21,839 nucleotides of DNA from CAVQRC01 sp963715045 (GTDB lineage Bacteria > Planctomycetota > Planctomycetia > Pirellulales > Lacipirellulaceae): contig CAVQRC010000041.1 in NCBI GenBank assembly GCA_963715045.1, forward strand, positions 1 to 21,839, given 5' to 3'. This document shows positions 7,599-15,902 of the stretch, piece by piece. The notes beneath the pieces are model-generated. The model saw only the letters and a list, made by a program, of their open reading frames with translations. It had not been told where the DNA came from and did no database searches. How positions within the stretch are numbered: the first letter of the stretch is position 1; every line of letters starts with the position of its first letter. The position numbers and the translations under genes were made by a program.

Positions 7599-10010
7599 GT
7601 GTCAGACACGCGGCTCTGGGGTGCATTGTGGCTGGGTATGGCGGCGACCTGCGTCTCGGCAATGGCGGCCGACGGTCCATCCAGGAATGGCTCGGCAACA
7701 GTCCCTGCAGCGTCGCTTGCCGCGGAAGGCGGTTCGGCACCTTCGGCCGCGGCGGCAGGCCCGATCACGCGGGCAATTCTCGAGTATGCGGCCGCAGCCA
7801 CGGGCGGCGGAGAGATCATCCAGGTCCAGGCCGTCGATCTTCCCTCCCTGGGACAGCCGCTCGATGCCTTGTCGGGTGTGGGCAGCGGAGGCGGTCAGGT
7901 CGAGTCGCAACTCAACCTGGCGAGTCTCAGCCGTCTAATTGACACCGCGTCGGGCGGAGCCGGCAACCTCGTCGACAGCGCTCCCTCGCCTTCGGTGCTG
8001 CAGGGCAGCGTCGTGCCTGTGTACGCGCCGACAGACGTCGGCAGCGTGCTCCTCGAGGCCCCGAACATGACTTCGGTGACGGCCCAGCAACGCAATCCGG
8101 TTGCATTCGATCCGCACATTCGCGGTTTTCGGAGAAGCCAGATTTATGCGCAGTCGGACGGTCAGTACTGGTCGCCCGTGCGGCTCGACCTCGATTCCAT
8201 GCTCAGCAAGATCGATCCCTCGTTTATCCAGAACACAACGGTCATCTCGGGACCCTACGGATTGCGGTACGGCCCCGGTTTCGCTTTCATCGACGTGCAG
8301 ACCACTGGTACGCCCCGCTATCAAAGTGGTTACGAATCGCACGCTCGGGTGGGCTTTGATGTACGCGGCAACGGCGGTCAGACATCGGGAGCGGGGTCGG
8401 TCTATGGAGGGAATCAGAACTGGGGATATCGAGTGCACTACGGGGATCGCCGCGGCAGCGACTACCAGGCGGGTAATGGCGAGCTGATACCCTCCAGTTA
8501 CAACAACCGCACCTGGATCGGCGAGATTGGCTTCAATCTTTCCGAGAACGCCCGCGCGGAATTTCGCTACCATCGGCTCGACCAGACCGACACCGAGTAT
8601 GCGTTGCAGTTCTTTGACGTCGACTATCTCGGCACAGATGCGTGGTCTGGCAGTGTCATTTATGACGATCCCTGCCAGACGATCACGCATTCTCGTTTCG
8701 ATGTGTGGGTGAACACGACGCGCTTCAACGGCGACAACCTGAACATCAGCAAGCGTCCCGTCCGAGAGCGGGTCGAGGCAGCCCTGGCGACGGCACTGGT
8801 GGTGCCGCCGGGCAGCGTGGCGTTTGCCGGGAATACAGCTGGGGATCGCAGCCTTGGCGGAGCGCGGGCGGTGGCGACTCTGGGAGACGACGAGTGGGTG
8901 CAGTGGTCGATCGGGACCGACTTCCGGTACGACGATCAGGCGATCATCGAGAACTTCACGATCGACGATGCGGTCACGGGCAATCCGCTGGTGCCGGCGT
9001 TTTCGACGAATCTGCCGAAGTCGCGGAAACTGGGGGTGGGGATCTTCAACGAGCTGCACATGCCGGTGCGGGATCGATGGGATGCGTACCTGGGCGGCCG
9101 TATCGACTTCGTGAAAACCGATGCCCTCGACGAAGATCTGAATAACTTCACGGCCACGGATCTTTCACAAACCGACGCGTTGTATGCGTTTTACCTGACG
9201 AACAACTTCCAGCTTACCGAGGCCTCGCAGCTGCGATTGGCATTTGGTCATGCGCAACGGGCCGCCACGCTCGTGGAGCGGTACTCCGATGGGCTGTTCC
9301 TGGGCATTATCCAGAACGGGTTTAGTCGCGTGATCGGCAATCCCCAACTCGACAAGGAACGGTTGTGGCAGTTTGACGTGGCGTTGTATCAGGACTACGA
9401 GAACTTCCGTGGTCACGCCCGGTACTACTCGTCATGGGTGCTCGATTTCATCACCTACGAGGGGAACGACATTCTCGACCTGGCGGACGCGCGGCTGCTG
9501 CGGCATGTCAACACCGACCTGGTCACGATGAACGGCGTCGAACTCTATGGCGAAGCGTTGATGACGGAAATGCTCACATTCTTCGCCGCGATGCAGTACG
9601 TGCAAGCGACGGACCAGGGCATCGATCGTCCGTTGTGGGGCATCTCGCCTCTGGAGGGTCGCGGCGGCATCCGGTTGCATGACGCCAACGGCGGCCAGTA
9701 TTGGGCGGTTGAAATGGGCATGCGGGCGGTCGCCCGGCAGGGACGCGTCGGTCTCATCCGCACGGCTGGCGTCCCCGATCAGTTCCTCGCCATCGAGCAG
9801 GCCACGCCCAACTTCATCACCGCCAATCTCCGCGGGTATCTGAACTACACCGAGAACCTGAGCTTCGTAGGCGGTATCGATAACATGTTCGACACCAACT
9901 ACATCGAGCACCTCGATCTGCGGCTGCAACCTCAGAACGGAGTTTTTCCAGCCCTGTTCGCCTTCTCGCCCGGATTCACGTTCTATTCCGGAATCCAATG
10001 GGTCCGCTGA
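7599..10010 (+). CDS. TonB-dependent outer-membrane receptor
   Basis: 803 residues from a GTG with a strong purine-rich ribosome-binding site. Residues 1-23 form a signal peptide (hydrophobic LWGALWLGMAATCVSAMA, probable cleavage after AMA). Residues 24-150 are a low-complexity Ala/Ser/Gly-rich region. The plug domain lies at about 155-245, with HIRGF, YWSPVRLDLDSMLSKIDPSF and SGPYGLRYGPGFAFIDV. The last is the typical plug end, where a conserved GxxSxxYGxxAxGG-like turn is replaced by GPYGLRYGPGF. The remaining 550 residues alternate beta-strands and turns rich in Tyr, Asn and Gly, as in a 22-stranded barrel (YRVHYGDRRGSDYQ, ENARAEFRYHRLDQTDTEY), ending in FSPGFTFYSGIQWVR. Role: TonB-energised uptake of a ligand across the outer membrane. 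The substrate cannot be predicted, and no tonB, exbB or exbD is in the window. It runs co-directionally behind the kinase gene after a 239-bp gap, so a shared operon is not certain. Confidence 0.9.
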   Translation: MSDTRLWGALWLGMAATCVSAMAADGPSRNGSATVPAASLAAEGGSAPSAAAAGPITRAILEYAAAATGGGEIIQVQAVDLPSLGQPLDALSGVGSGGGQVESQLNLASLSRLIDTASGGAGNLVDSAPSPSVLQGSVVPVYAPTDVGSVLLEAPNMTSVTAQQRNPVAFDPHIRGFRRSQIYAQSDGQYWSPVRLDLDSMLSKIDPSFIQNTTVISGPYGLRYGPGFAFIDVQTTGTPRYQSGYESHARVGFDVRGNGGQTSGAGSVYGGNQNWGYRVHYGDRRGSDYQAGNGELIPSSYNNRTWIGEIGFNLSENARAEFRYHRLDQTDTEYALQFFDVDYLGTDAWSGSVIYDDPCQTITHSRFDVWVNTTRFNGDNLNISKRPVRERVEAALATALVVPPGSVAFAGNTAGDRSLGGARAVATLGDDEWVQWSIGTDFRYDDQAIIENFTIDDAVTGNPLVPAFSTNLPKSRKLGVGIFNELHMPVRDRWDAYLGGRIDFVKTDALDEDLNNFTATDLSQTDALYAFYLTNNFQLTEASQLRLAFGHAQRAATLVERYSDGLFLGIIQNGFSRVIGNPQLDKERLWQFDVALYQDYENFRGHARYYSSWVLDFITYEGNDILDLADARLLRHVNTDLVTMNGVELYGEALMTEMLTFFAAMQYVQATDQGIDRPLWGISPLEGRGGIRLHDANGGQYWAVEMGMRAVARQGRVGLIRTAGVPDQFLAIEQATPNFITANLRGYLNYTENLSFVGGIDNMFDTNYIEHLDLRLQPQNGVFPALFAFSPGFTFYSGIQWVR

Positions 10011-10082
10011 AGCCCGGCGAAGCCCGGCTTCTTCCGTTAGTTGCAGCGTACAACCCGTCATGCGCGAAGCCGGGCTTCTCGC
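10009..10082 (+). terminator. Hairpins directly after the TonB-dependent receptor stop codon
   Basis: Just past the stop at 10008-10010, GAAGCC (10009-10014, overlapping the stop codon, and again 10019-10024) can pair with GGCTTC at 10026-10031, followed by TTCCGTT. A second hairpin, GCGAAGCCGGGCTTCTCGC, lies at 10064-10082. There is no clean U-tract, so rho-independent termination is possible but weak. The second hairpin shares its GCCGGGCTT core with the tandem array that starts there. Confidence 0.4.
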
Positions 10083-10796
10083 ATCTGGAAAATCCCCGGC
10101 ATTCGGATGCTGCAAGTGGCGGCCGGGATCAGCGTGATGGTCGGGGATCCCATGATCACCGGGCAGCCGCCGCCAAATGCCGGGCTTTGTCGGCGCGGTC
10201 TGTGCTTCAGAAAATCCCGGCATTCGGGTGCTGCAAGTGGCGGTCGGGATCGGCGTGACGGGTGGGGATCCCGTGATCAGCGGGCAGCCGCCGCCAAATG
10301 CCGGGCTTTGTCGGCACGGTTCTGTGCTTCAGAAAATCCCGGCATTCGGGTGCTGCAAGTGGCGGCCGGGATCAGCGTGACGGGTGGGGATCCCGTGATC
10401 AACGGGCAGCCGCCGCCAAATGCCGGGCTTTGTCGGCGCGGTCTGTGCTTCAGAAAATCCCGGCATTCGGGTGCTGCAAGTGGCGGTCGGGATCGGCGTG
10501 ACGGGTGGGGATTCCGTGATCAACGGGCATCCGCCGCCAAATGCCGGGCTTTGTCGGCGCGGTCTGTGCTTCAGAAAATCCCGGCATTCGGGTGCCGCAA
10601 GTGGCAGTCGGGATCGGCGTGTCGGGTGGGGATTCCGTGATCAGCGGGCAGCCGCCGCCAAATGCCGGGCTTTGTCGGCGCGGTCTGTGCTTCAGAAAAT
10701 CCCGGCATTCGGGTGCTGCAAGGGGCGGTCGGGATCGGCGTGACGGGTGGGGATTCCGTGATCAGCGGGCAGCCGCCGCCAAATGCCGGGCTTTGG
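10066..10796. repeat. Six tandem copies of a 121-bp hairpin-bearing intergenic repeat
   Basis: The anchor AAATGCCGGGCTTT recurs at 10175, 10296, 10418, 10539, 10660 and 10781. The spacing is 121 except 122 for one unit, which has GGTTCTGTG where others have GGTCTGTG. The first unit (10066-10174) is diverged and the last is cut after the anchor. Every complete unit holds an inverted repeat, AATGCCGGG with CCCGGCATT (10176-10184 and 10216-10224 in the first), with three further T-A pairs inside. This gives a 9-12 bp stem around a GC-rich loop. The array fills nearly the whole space between the receptor stop (10010) and the stop of the converging caspase-like gene (10800). Since 121 is not a multiple of 3 the units do not encode a periodic protein. 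Confidence 0.95.
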
Positions 10797-10799
10797 CCT

Positions 10800-11297
10800 T
10801 CAACCGCCCGTGTCAGGGCGATGCAGGGGCACCTCCACACGCAGCGGCGGCGGCGCGACACCCAGTTCGCGAATTTGCCCGCTGGTCCGTGCCCGCAACG
10901 TGAGCGACTCGGGTGGCAGCCGGTACTGGAAGCGGTGCCGCGCCACGAGCGAGTCGGCGGCAAATGTACGCGTGATCCGATCCGCCGCCGGTTCCAGTTG
11001 CAGATGCAAGGGGAAGATCATGGAGCCCTGCTCGTGCTTCTCCTCGATCTCAAACTCGTAGAGCTGGCCCTCGGGACGTCGTGACTTGATGTCGAGCGTG
11101 TACCCTTCGCCAACGATCGTTCGCTCGGCTCCCGGTTCGATCGTCCAGCTGTTGCCGGGCACTTGTGCCGCCTTCAAGGCGAAGGCAATTTCGATTTCGG
11201 CATCTCGCACGCCGACCGGCCACTGCGAGGCAGGAAAGCGGAAAAGGGGAGTCGGTCGCCCGTACTCGAAGTCGGCGTCAAAGAAGTAGTAGGCCCC
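10800..11297 (-). CDS. C-terminal beta-rich part of the caspase-like/vWA protein, in shifted frame
   Basis: This frame continues the long upstream gene after a 2-base frame change. Joined at 11298-11308 the protein reads GGAATRAGAYYFFDADFEYG and ends with VEVPLHRPDTGG at the TGA at 10802-10800. The segment is beta-rich with alternating hydrophobic residues (WTIEPGAERTIVGEGYTLDI, FPLHLQLEPAADRITRTF) and forms the end of the beta-sandwich region after the vWA domain. The full locus 10800-15643 is 4844 bases. Removing the two surplus bases gives exactly 1614 codons, which supports the reading. The stop lies 4 bases from the end of the 121-bp array. Confidence 0.75.
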   Translation of the reverse strand, partial: GAYYFFDADFEYGRPTPLFRFPASQWPVGVRDAEIEIAFALKAAQVPGNSWTIEPGAERTIVGEGYTLDIKSRRPEGQLYEFEIEEKHEQGSMIFPLHLQLEPAADRITRTFAADSLVARHRFQYRLPPESLTLRARTSGQIRELGVAPPPLRVEVPLHRPDTGG

Positions 11298-14200
11298 GGC
11301 GCGCGCGTGGCAGCGCCGCCGAGGGGTACGATCTTCGCCCAGATGAGCTCGGGACGCGCGGGGAATTCCGCCAGGTCGAGACGTTGCACGGAAACGCGAA
11401 AGGTGACGGTCTCTCCCGGAATGGGACTGTGTGCCGCGATGAAGAACGGACCAAACTCGAGTTTCCGCCGACCCTGGTCGCCTTCGAGGGCGTAAAACCG
11501 ACGATGCAGCAGCTGGTTTCGCTCGGCATCGAATTCCAACTCGAGCGCTTCTCCGCCGGCGAAAGTAACGAACGCCGAAACGTCTCCCTGGGGACCATCG
11601 AGTTCGACGCGATACTCACGAGCCGTACTCGGTGTTTCTACGCCGAGCAGTTGACCCAGGTCGGTTTTCTCGCTGCGGGGACTGCGGCCGTCCGTCGGCT
11701 CGATGGTGTAGGTCGCCAGCTTAAGCGAGTCCTGCACCGCGGTGACCAGCTTTTCTGGACTGTTGGCCTGGTAAAACTGACCACCCGCCGCCGTGGTGAT
11801 CTCGTGCAACTCGCGGCGTCCTCGTTCCCAGTCGTCGGGCCGCTCGAGATAGTACTTCGACTTCGAATCGCCGAACTCGATGATGTCGATGCGGACATCG
11901 CGGTTCGCCCGGGCCAGGCGCTGAAGGACCTGGCCGGCGGTCACCACCGCTGAGCGAGGCTTTGTTTCGCGGGTCTGGTCATTCACGCCGTCGGTGATGG
12001 CGATGATGTGCCGCGGGCCCTCAATCAAATCGTCGAAGCTGCCGATCGCTGTCGTGAGCGCGTAGTACAGGGGCGTCTCGCCGGCAGCGGCGACGGCATC
12101 GAGCCTGGCTTCGGCTTCCCGCAACACGTTCTGGTCCAGTTTCACGGGGCCGAGCTCGACGTTCACGTCTGCGCCCGGGTCACCCTTGTAACGGCTCGCA
12201 TCGACCCACTGTTTGTCGTAGGTTCCGTCCGGATTCCGTCGCCAGTAGGCGCGATGCCCGTAGAACATCAGTCCGACCACAAAATTCTCACCCGCGCGTT
12301 CCAGCCGCCGGAGAAAATCTTTGACGACACTGCGGGCCACGAAGTGGCGGCTTCGTGTGACCTGCTCGAAAACGACCTCATCCCGCATCGAACCCGAGCA
12401 ATCGAGGATCACGATAATCTGGCTGGTCTGGTTGGAATCGCCGCGGACGAGAATCGACGTTTGCTCCGGTAGGCGGCGAACAAACTCGACACCGACGCCC
12501 TGTTCGATATTGAATTCCGCGGTCCGCACGTGTCCGCGAAAGAGGGCCCGGGCGGCGAGTGTACTGACGTCCTGAAGGTCCTTGGCGAGGAGCTCTTCCC
12601 CGAGCGTTTGCAGGTCTTGGGGATTTCCGGCGACTGGCAATCCTTGCCGCCGGACGGGCAGATCGTTACCCGGTTGGTACCACGGGAACAGTCCGTCACG
12701 ACGGGCCAGAAAGACTGCCGCGATGCCGGCCGGGAGGTTGGTGGAGGGTTGAAACGTGACGCGTTGGCGGAGCGACTGGGTGTCCTGGCCGACGGCGACA
12801 TCTTCGGCGACGAGCGGTTGCCAGGCGGTGATTCGTTCGACAGCTGCCTGGAGCTCGCGTTGGGCCGCCATGCAGCGAGTGTGACCCCGGGGAAAAAGGG
12901 CCGCGGCGTCGTCAATCGCGATGCGGGCGGTCTGTGCGAACCATGGCTGGTCGCCGTCGAGAGGCCCCCACAGCCGGGCGATGGCACGCTGGGCCAACCA
13001 CAACTGATGGCTCTGAAGGTCAAACCGCTCGAGCATCGCAGCCGGATCCTGCTGCGGGTCCTGCCATGACCGGCCCCCGACGATGGCACTGGCGGCGCGT
13101 GTCAGAATGTCGCTGCGATCGAGCGCCGCTCTTGTCCGGGTCGGCTCTTTGTCGGCGGCTTGATCGCGAGAGAGGGCCTGGTCGAACCGTGTCGCGAATT
13201 TCCCGCGTAGTTCGCGGAGATTCGACAGACGTTGGCGAATCGTATCGCCTAACTGCTCGAGATAGGACAGGGCGTCTTCCAGCCGGGCCGTTTGGCGATC
13301 GAGCGGAGGAGCGAAAGTTGCCGGGTTGCTTTCGCCCCAGTCGCTCTCGGTCCAATTCAGCAGCGCGGCGGCTGGCGAGGGCGTGGTTGCCAGCCAGAGA
13401 ATGTGTTGCTGCTGTGTGGCAACCAGTTGATCGGCGTCCAGTCCCAAGGGGTCGTCGTCTTCATCGAGCGTGGTCCGCGGGTTGTCCTTGGCGACCTGTT
13501 CGAGGTAGTGTTCGCGAACTCCCTGCCAGATGCTGCTGATATCGAGGGGGGCTTGCAATTGCAGTTGCGATTCGGTGATGTTCGATCCCACGCGCCGCGA
13601 TTCCCGCCGCAACTCGAGGGTCGATTCGTTGTGCGTGTCGAGCAGCTTCCGCCGCTGCGCGGTGAGCGACGCGACTGCATCGCGGAGAGCCTGCAAATCT
13701 TCTCGGGTGTTCGACTGCTGGGACGGATCGAGAATTTCGGCAAGTTGCCACGTCTCCTGGATGAGTGGAACGACATCGTCTCGAGCGGCTTGATAGGAGG
13801 TTGTGTGCAGAGCGCGGCGTTCGAGCCAGATCGAAAGTTGGGCTGCCTCAGCGAGACAACGATCGCGAAGGTCGAAAGCGGCTGCGATCTCCTCGGCCTG
13901 GCTGCGAATCGCAGGATAGCCGAGGGGGCCGAGCAACTCGGCGTGAATCTGATTGGCTGCTGCGAGCTGGGCATCGTTGCCGACGAAGACCTCATCGACG
14001 GCTTCCATCAACTTCAAGTCGGCCATCGCGAGCGGTGCCGCGATCCAGTACTGGACTCGAGGATCGCGTGACGCGGCGAGCGCTTCGGATTGCTCCCACG
14101 CCCGCAGTATTCCGCCGGGCACGCCTCCGTAGTCGCTGAGCGGGCCACCCCAGTCGGCGAAGCGCTGGAGCATCTCCAGCAATACCATCTCCGCGGGGAG

Positions 14201-15643
14201 AACGTTCGACGTGACCGGGGCCGCGGCGATGAAGGTCGCCGCATCCGCGAACGCCGCTTCCGAGATATTCGTGGGCTGCGAGGCAAGTGCCTGCCAGGCA
14301 GCGATCTGGGCCGCGGTCCGATCGGTAACTTGCGGCGGTTTTTGCTTGTCCTGTTGCCACGTGTTCCAGGCCTCGACTGCGGCGTCAATCTGCTTGTCGC
14401 TCACCTTGCGCAGTGCTCTGGCGATCGCGAGACTCGTCGGCCGAATCGGCGGCGCGGCCCGGCGGTCGCTGATCGCCCGCAGCAGGCGGCGTACTTCTTC
14501 GAGCGTCTGCGTAAAGTCCTCCCGATACGCCTGGCCGGCCAGGGCGAGCTGGTCCGCCCGCCTCAACAGATGTTGCAGGCGACTGAGTTCGAAGGGAGCG
14601 ATCGCCCAGGGAGAACCTGCACGGGTCAATTCGCCGGCCCGGGCCAGCAGCTTTCCGGTCTCTGCGGCCTGGTCTTTGAAAGCCACGCTTTGCGGCGGCG
14701 GCAATTCGCGGGGAGTTGCATGGGCGATCGGTCGAGTCGCTTCCACGGCACCGGCCATGAAGGGCCGTTGGGGCGAGCCGCGGTTTGCGCGGGCCCAGCC
14801 GTCGACGTGAGCGGAGAGAAACTCGAACAACTCCTGGAGCGTGATGACCCCGTCCTGTTTCCCAAACGTGTCGGCTCGACCGGCCAGCGCTTCGGCGGCG
14901 AAGAACCCGAATACGGATCCGCCCAGGCCGCTCGACGCCCCACCCACATCGAGTCCGTCGGTCGAATTGATCACCACCGTGTGCTTTAACGAGTCCGCGG
15001 TCAGCAATTCGCGAAGCCGGTACGCGAACGAGTTGCACACGACTCCGAACTCCGGCGCGGCACCGATCCGGCCCGCGTCGAGCAGCAGCACGATTGTGCA
15101 CGACTTGCTTCGCCCGCTTTGCTCGCAGACTTCGAGCAGTTCGGTAATGGGAAGCCACGTCGAGCTGACCAGCGGATTGCCGTCGGGCAGCAACAGGCAT
15201 GGCTGCCCCGAAGCGTTGACGAGTCCGTGCCCGCTCACATAGACCACGATACGATCTTTTTCCGGACCACCTGGCCGCGTCGCCTGAAGCTGGCGGGAGA
15301 GTTGCCCGGGCAGATCCTGCGTGATCGCGGCCTGCTGGAAAGCCACGTTCTTGTAGGCTTCGAAAAGCGTCCCCATCCGCTCCCGGTCTTCGACCGCCAA
15401 GGCGTTCGGAGGAACCGGATCCACGTAGCTGGTGGCGAACAGGCCAATGACCGGCAGCGGAACATCGTTGGGAGGAACGACGAAATACCACGTGGCCGCC
15501 AGACCGACCAGCAACAGCAGATACAGAAACAGTCGTGCAGCGCGTTCGTCCGCCGCTTCCCCAATGGGTGGTTCCCGAGGGCTGGTTCCAGCGGCGAGTA
15601 CCCGCCTCGCCAGACGAGCGGCCGGCACGGCTGCCACCACCAC
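11174..15643 (-). CDS. Membrane-anchored caspase-like (Cys-less) protein with vWA domain
   Basis: The GTG start is at 15643; an in-frame stop lies only 30 bases upstream. Residues 37-56 are a transmembrane helix (LFLYLLLLVGLAATWYFVVP). Residues 60-300 resemble the peptidase C14/caspase fold: IVVYVSGHG has the His of the dyad (H139), but the strand that should carry the Cys reads LLLDAGRIG, with G191 in place of Cys, so protease activity is unlikely. Residues 300-1070 are helical and Ala/Arg/Glu/Leu-rich. Residues 1075-1275 are a von Willebrand A domain with an intact MIDAS: IIVILDCSGSM (D1081, S1083, S1085) and IIAITDGVND (near 1214). A beta-rich region follows. The last coding part lies in another frame to 10800; after about 11300 this frame is a shadow. 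Full length with the repair is 1613 residues. Inferred role: envelope-anchored adaptor using metal-dependent vWA contacts; the partner is unknown. Confidence 0.8.
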   Translation of the reverse strand: MVVAAVPAARLARRVLAAGTSPREPPIGEAADERAARLFLYLLLLVGLAATWYFVVPPNDVPLPVIGLFATSYVDPVPPNALAVEDRERMGTLFEAYKNVAFQQAAITQDLPGQLSRQLQATRPGGPEKDRIVVYVSGHGLVNASGQPCLLLPDGNPLVSSTWLPITELLEVCEQSGRSKSCTIVLLLDAGRIGAAPEFGVVCNSFAYRLRELLTADSLKHTVVINSTDGLDVGGASSGLGGSVFGFFAAEALAGRADTFGKQDGVITLQELFEFLSAHVDGWARANRGSPQRPFMAGAVEATRPIAHATPRELPPPQSVAFKDQAAETGKLLARAGELTRAGSPWAIAPFELSRLQHLLRRADQLALAGQAYREDFTQTLEEVRRLLRAISDRRAAPPIRPTSLAIARALRKVSDKQIDAAVEAWNTWQQDKQKPPQVTDRTAAQIAAWQALASQPTNISEAAFADAATFIAAAPVTSNVLPAEMVLLEMLQRFADWGGPLSDYGGVPGGILRAWEQSEALAASRDPRVQYWIAAPLAMADLKLMEAVDEVFVGNDAQLAAANQIHAELLGPLGYPAIRSQAEEIAAAFDLRDRCLAEAAQLSIWLERRALHTTSYQAARDDVVPLIQETWQLAEILDPSQQSNTREDLQALRDAVASLTAQRRKLLDTHNESTLELRRESRRVGSNITESQLQLQAPLDISSIWQGVREHYLEQVAKDNPRTTLDEDDDPLGLDADQLVATQQQHILWLATTPSPAAALLNWTESDWGESNPATFAPPLDRQTARLEDALSYLEQLGDTIRQRLSNLRELRGKFATRFDQALSRDQAADKEPTRTRAALDRSDILTRAASAIVGGRSWQDPQQDPAAMLERFDLQSHQLWLAQRAIARLWGPLDGDQPWFAQTARIAIDDAAALFPRGHTRCMAAQRELQAAVERITAWQPLVAEDVAVGQDTQSLRQRVTFQPSTNLPAGIAAVFLARRDGLFPWYQPGNDLPVRRQGLPVAGNPQDLQTLGEELLAKDLQDVSTLAARALFRGHVRTAEFNIEQGVGVEFVRRLPEQTSILVRGDSNQTSQIIVILDCSGSMRDEVVFEQVTRSRHFVARSVVKDFLRRLERAGENFVVGLMFYGHRAYWRRNPDGTYDKQWVDASRYKGDPGADVNVELGPVKLDQNVLREAEARLDAVAAAGETPLYYALTTAIGSFDDLIEGPRHIIAITDGVNDQTRETKPRSAVVTAGQVLQRLARANRDVRIDIIEFGDSKSKYYLERPDDWERGRRELHEITTAAGGQFYQANSPEKLVTAVQDSLKLATYTIEPTDGRSPRSEKTDLGQLLGVETPSTAREYRVELDGPQGDVSAFVTFAGGEALELEFDAERNQLLHRRFYALEGDQGRRKLEFGPFFIAAHSPIPGETVTFRVSVQRLDLAEFPARPELIWAKIVPLGGAATRAPGPTTSLTPTSSTGDRLPFSAFLPRSGRSACEMPKSKLPSP
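11298..11308. other. Frame break in the caspase-like/vWA gene (extra CG dinucleotide)
   Basis: On the minus strand ACGCGCGCGCC holds four CG pairs. With three pairs the reading passes from IVPLGGAATR into AGAYYFFDADFEYG and on to 10800. With four it enters a Ser/Thr/Pro-rich shadow frame and stops near 11174. A dinucleotide slippage or an assembly indel explains this. Confidence 0.75.
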
Positions 15644-15811
15644 GATCCCGCCAGCTGGACTCGGCGAAACTCACTCCCCATGCGGTGTGTCGCCAGGGTG
15701 CAATCTGCCAGGGGCTAAGTTGCACGTATCAATTCCCGCTGTGCTGGGACAGTCGATTCCTACGCTCGTCATCCGAACGACGAACGTCCGCTGCCGTATT
15801 CTAGCACTGCG

Positions 15812-15902
15812 AGGCTGGAGGGTTCAGGCTGGAGGAGTCAGGCTGGAGGGTTCAGGCTGGAGGCTGGAGGCTGGAGGAGTCAGGCTGGAGGCTGGAGGGG
15901 TT
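15812..15902. repeat. Heptamer tandem repeats (AGGCTGG / AGGAGTC / AGGGTTC)
   Basis: Thirteen 7-base units lie in perfect register: AGGCTGG alternates with AGGGTTC or AGGAGTC, with runs of two or three AGGCTGG. The grid ends inside the TAA of the HEAT-like gene (15903-15901). It lies in the 257-bp spacer upstream of the caspase-like/vWA gene. The rest of that spacer (15644-15811) holds no feature I can support beyond a presumed promoter. Confidence 0.95.

Noticed and set aside
7935..9059. Minus-strand ORF of 374 residues opposite the TonB-dependent receptor
   Set aside because: Shadow of a well-supported receptor with signal peptide, plug and barrel.
10066..10796. CRISPR array
   Set aside because: The whole 121-bp unit is repeated; there are no short repeats with unique spacers and no cas genes.
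10041..10903. Plus- and minus-strand ORFs of up to about 200 residues in the 121-bp array
   Set aside because: The unit length is not a multiple of three, so each copy is read in a different frame. There is no signal or domain, and the conserved element is an inverted repeat.
11174..15643. Active caspase or metacaspase protease
   Set aside because: The residue after L-D-A/T is Gly, not Cys, in both caspase-like proteins of the window, so no catalytic dyad is present.
14385..15725. Minus-strand ORF of 446 residues in another frame of the caspase-like gene
   Set aside because: Arg/Gly/Ser-rich frame with no domain; the overlapping frame carries the TM helix, VSGHG and LLLDAGR.
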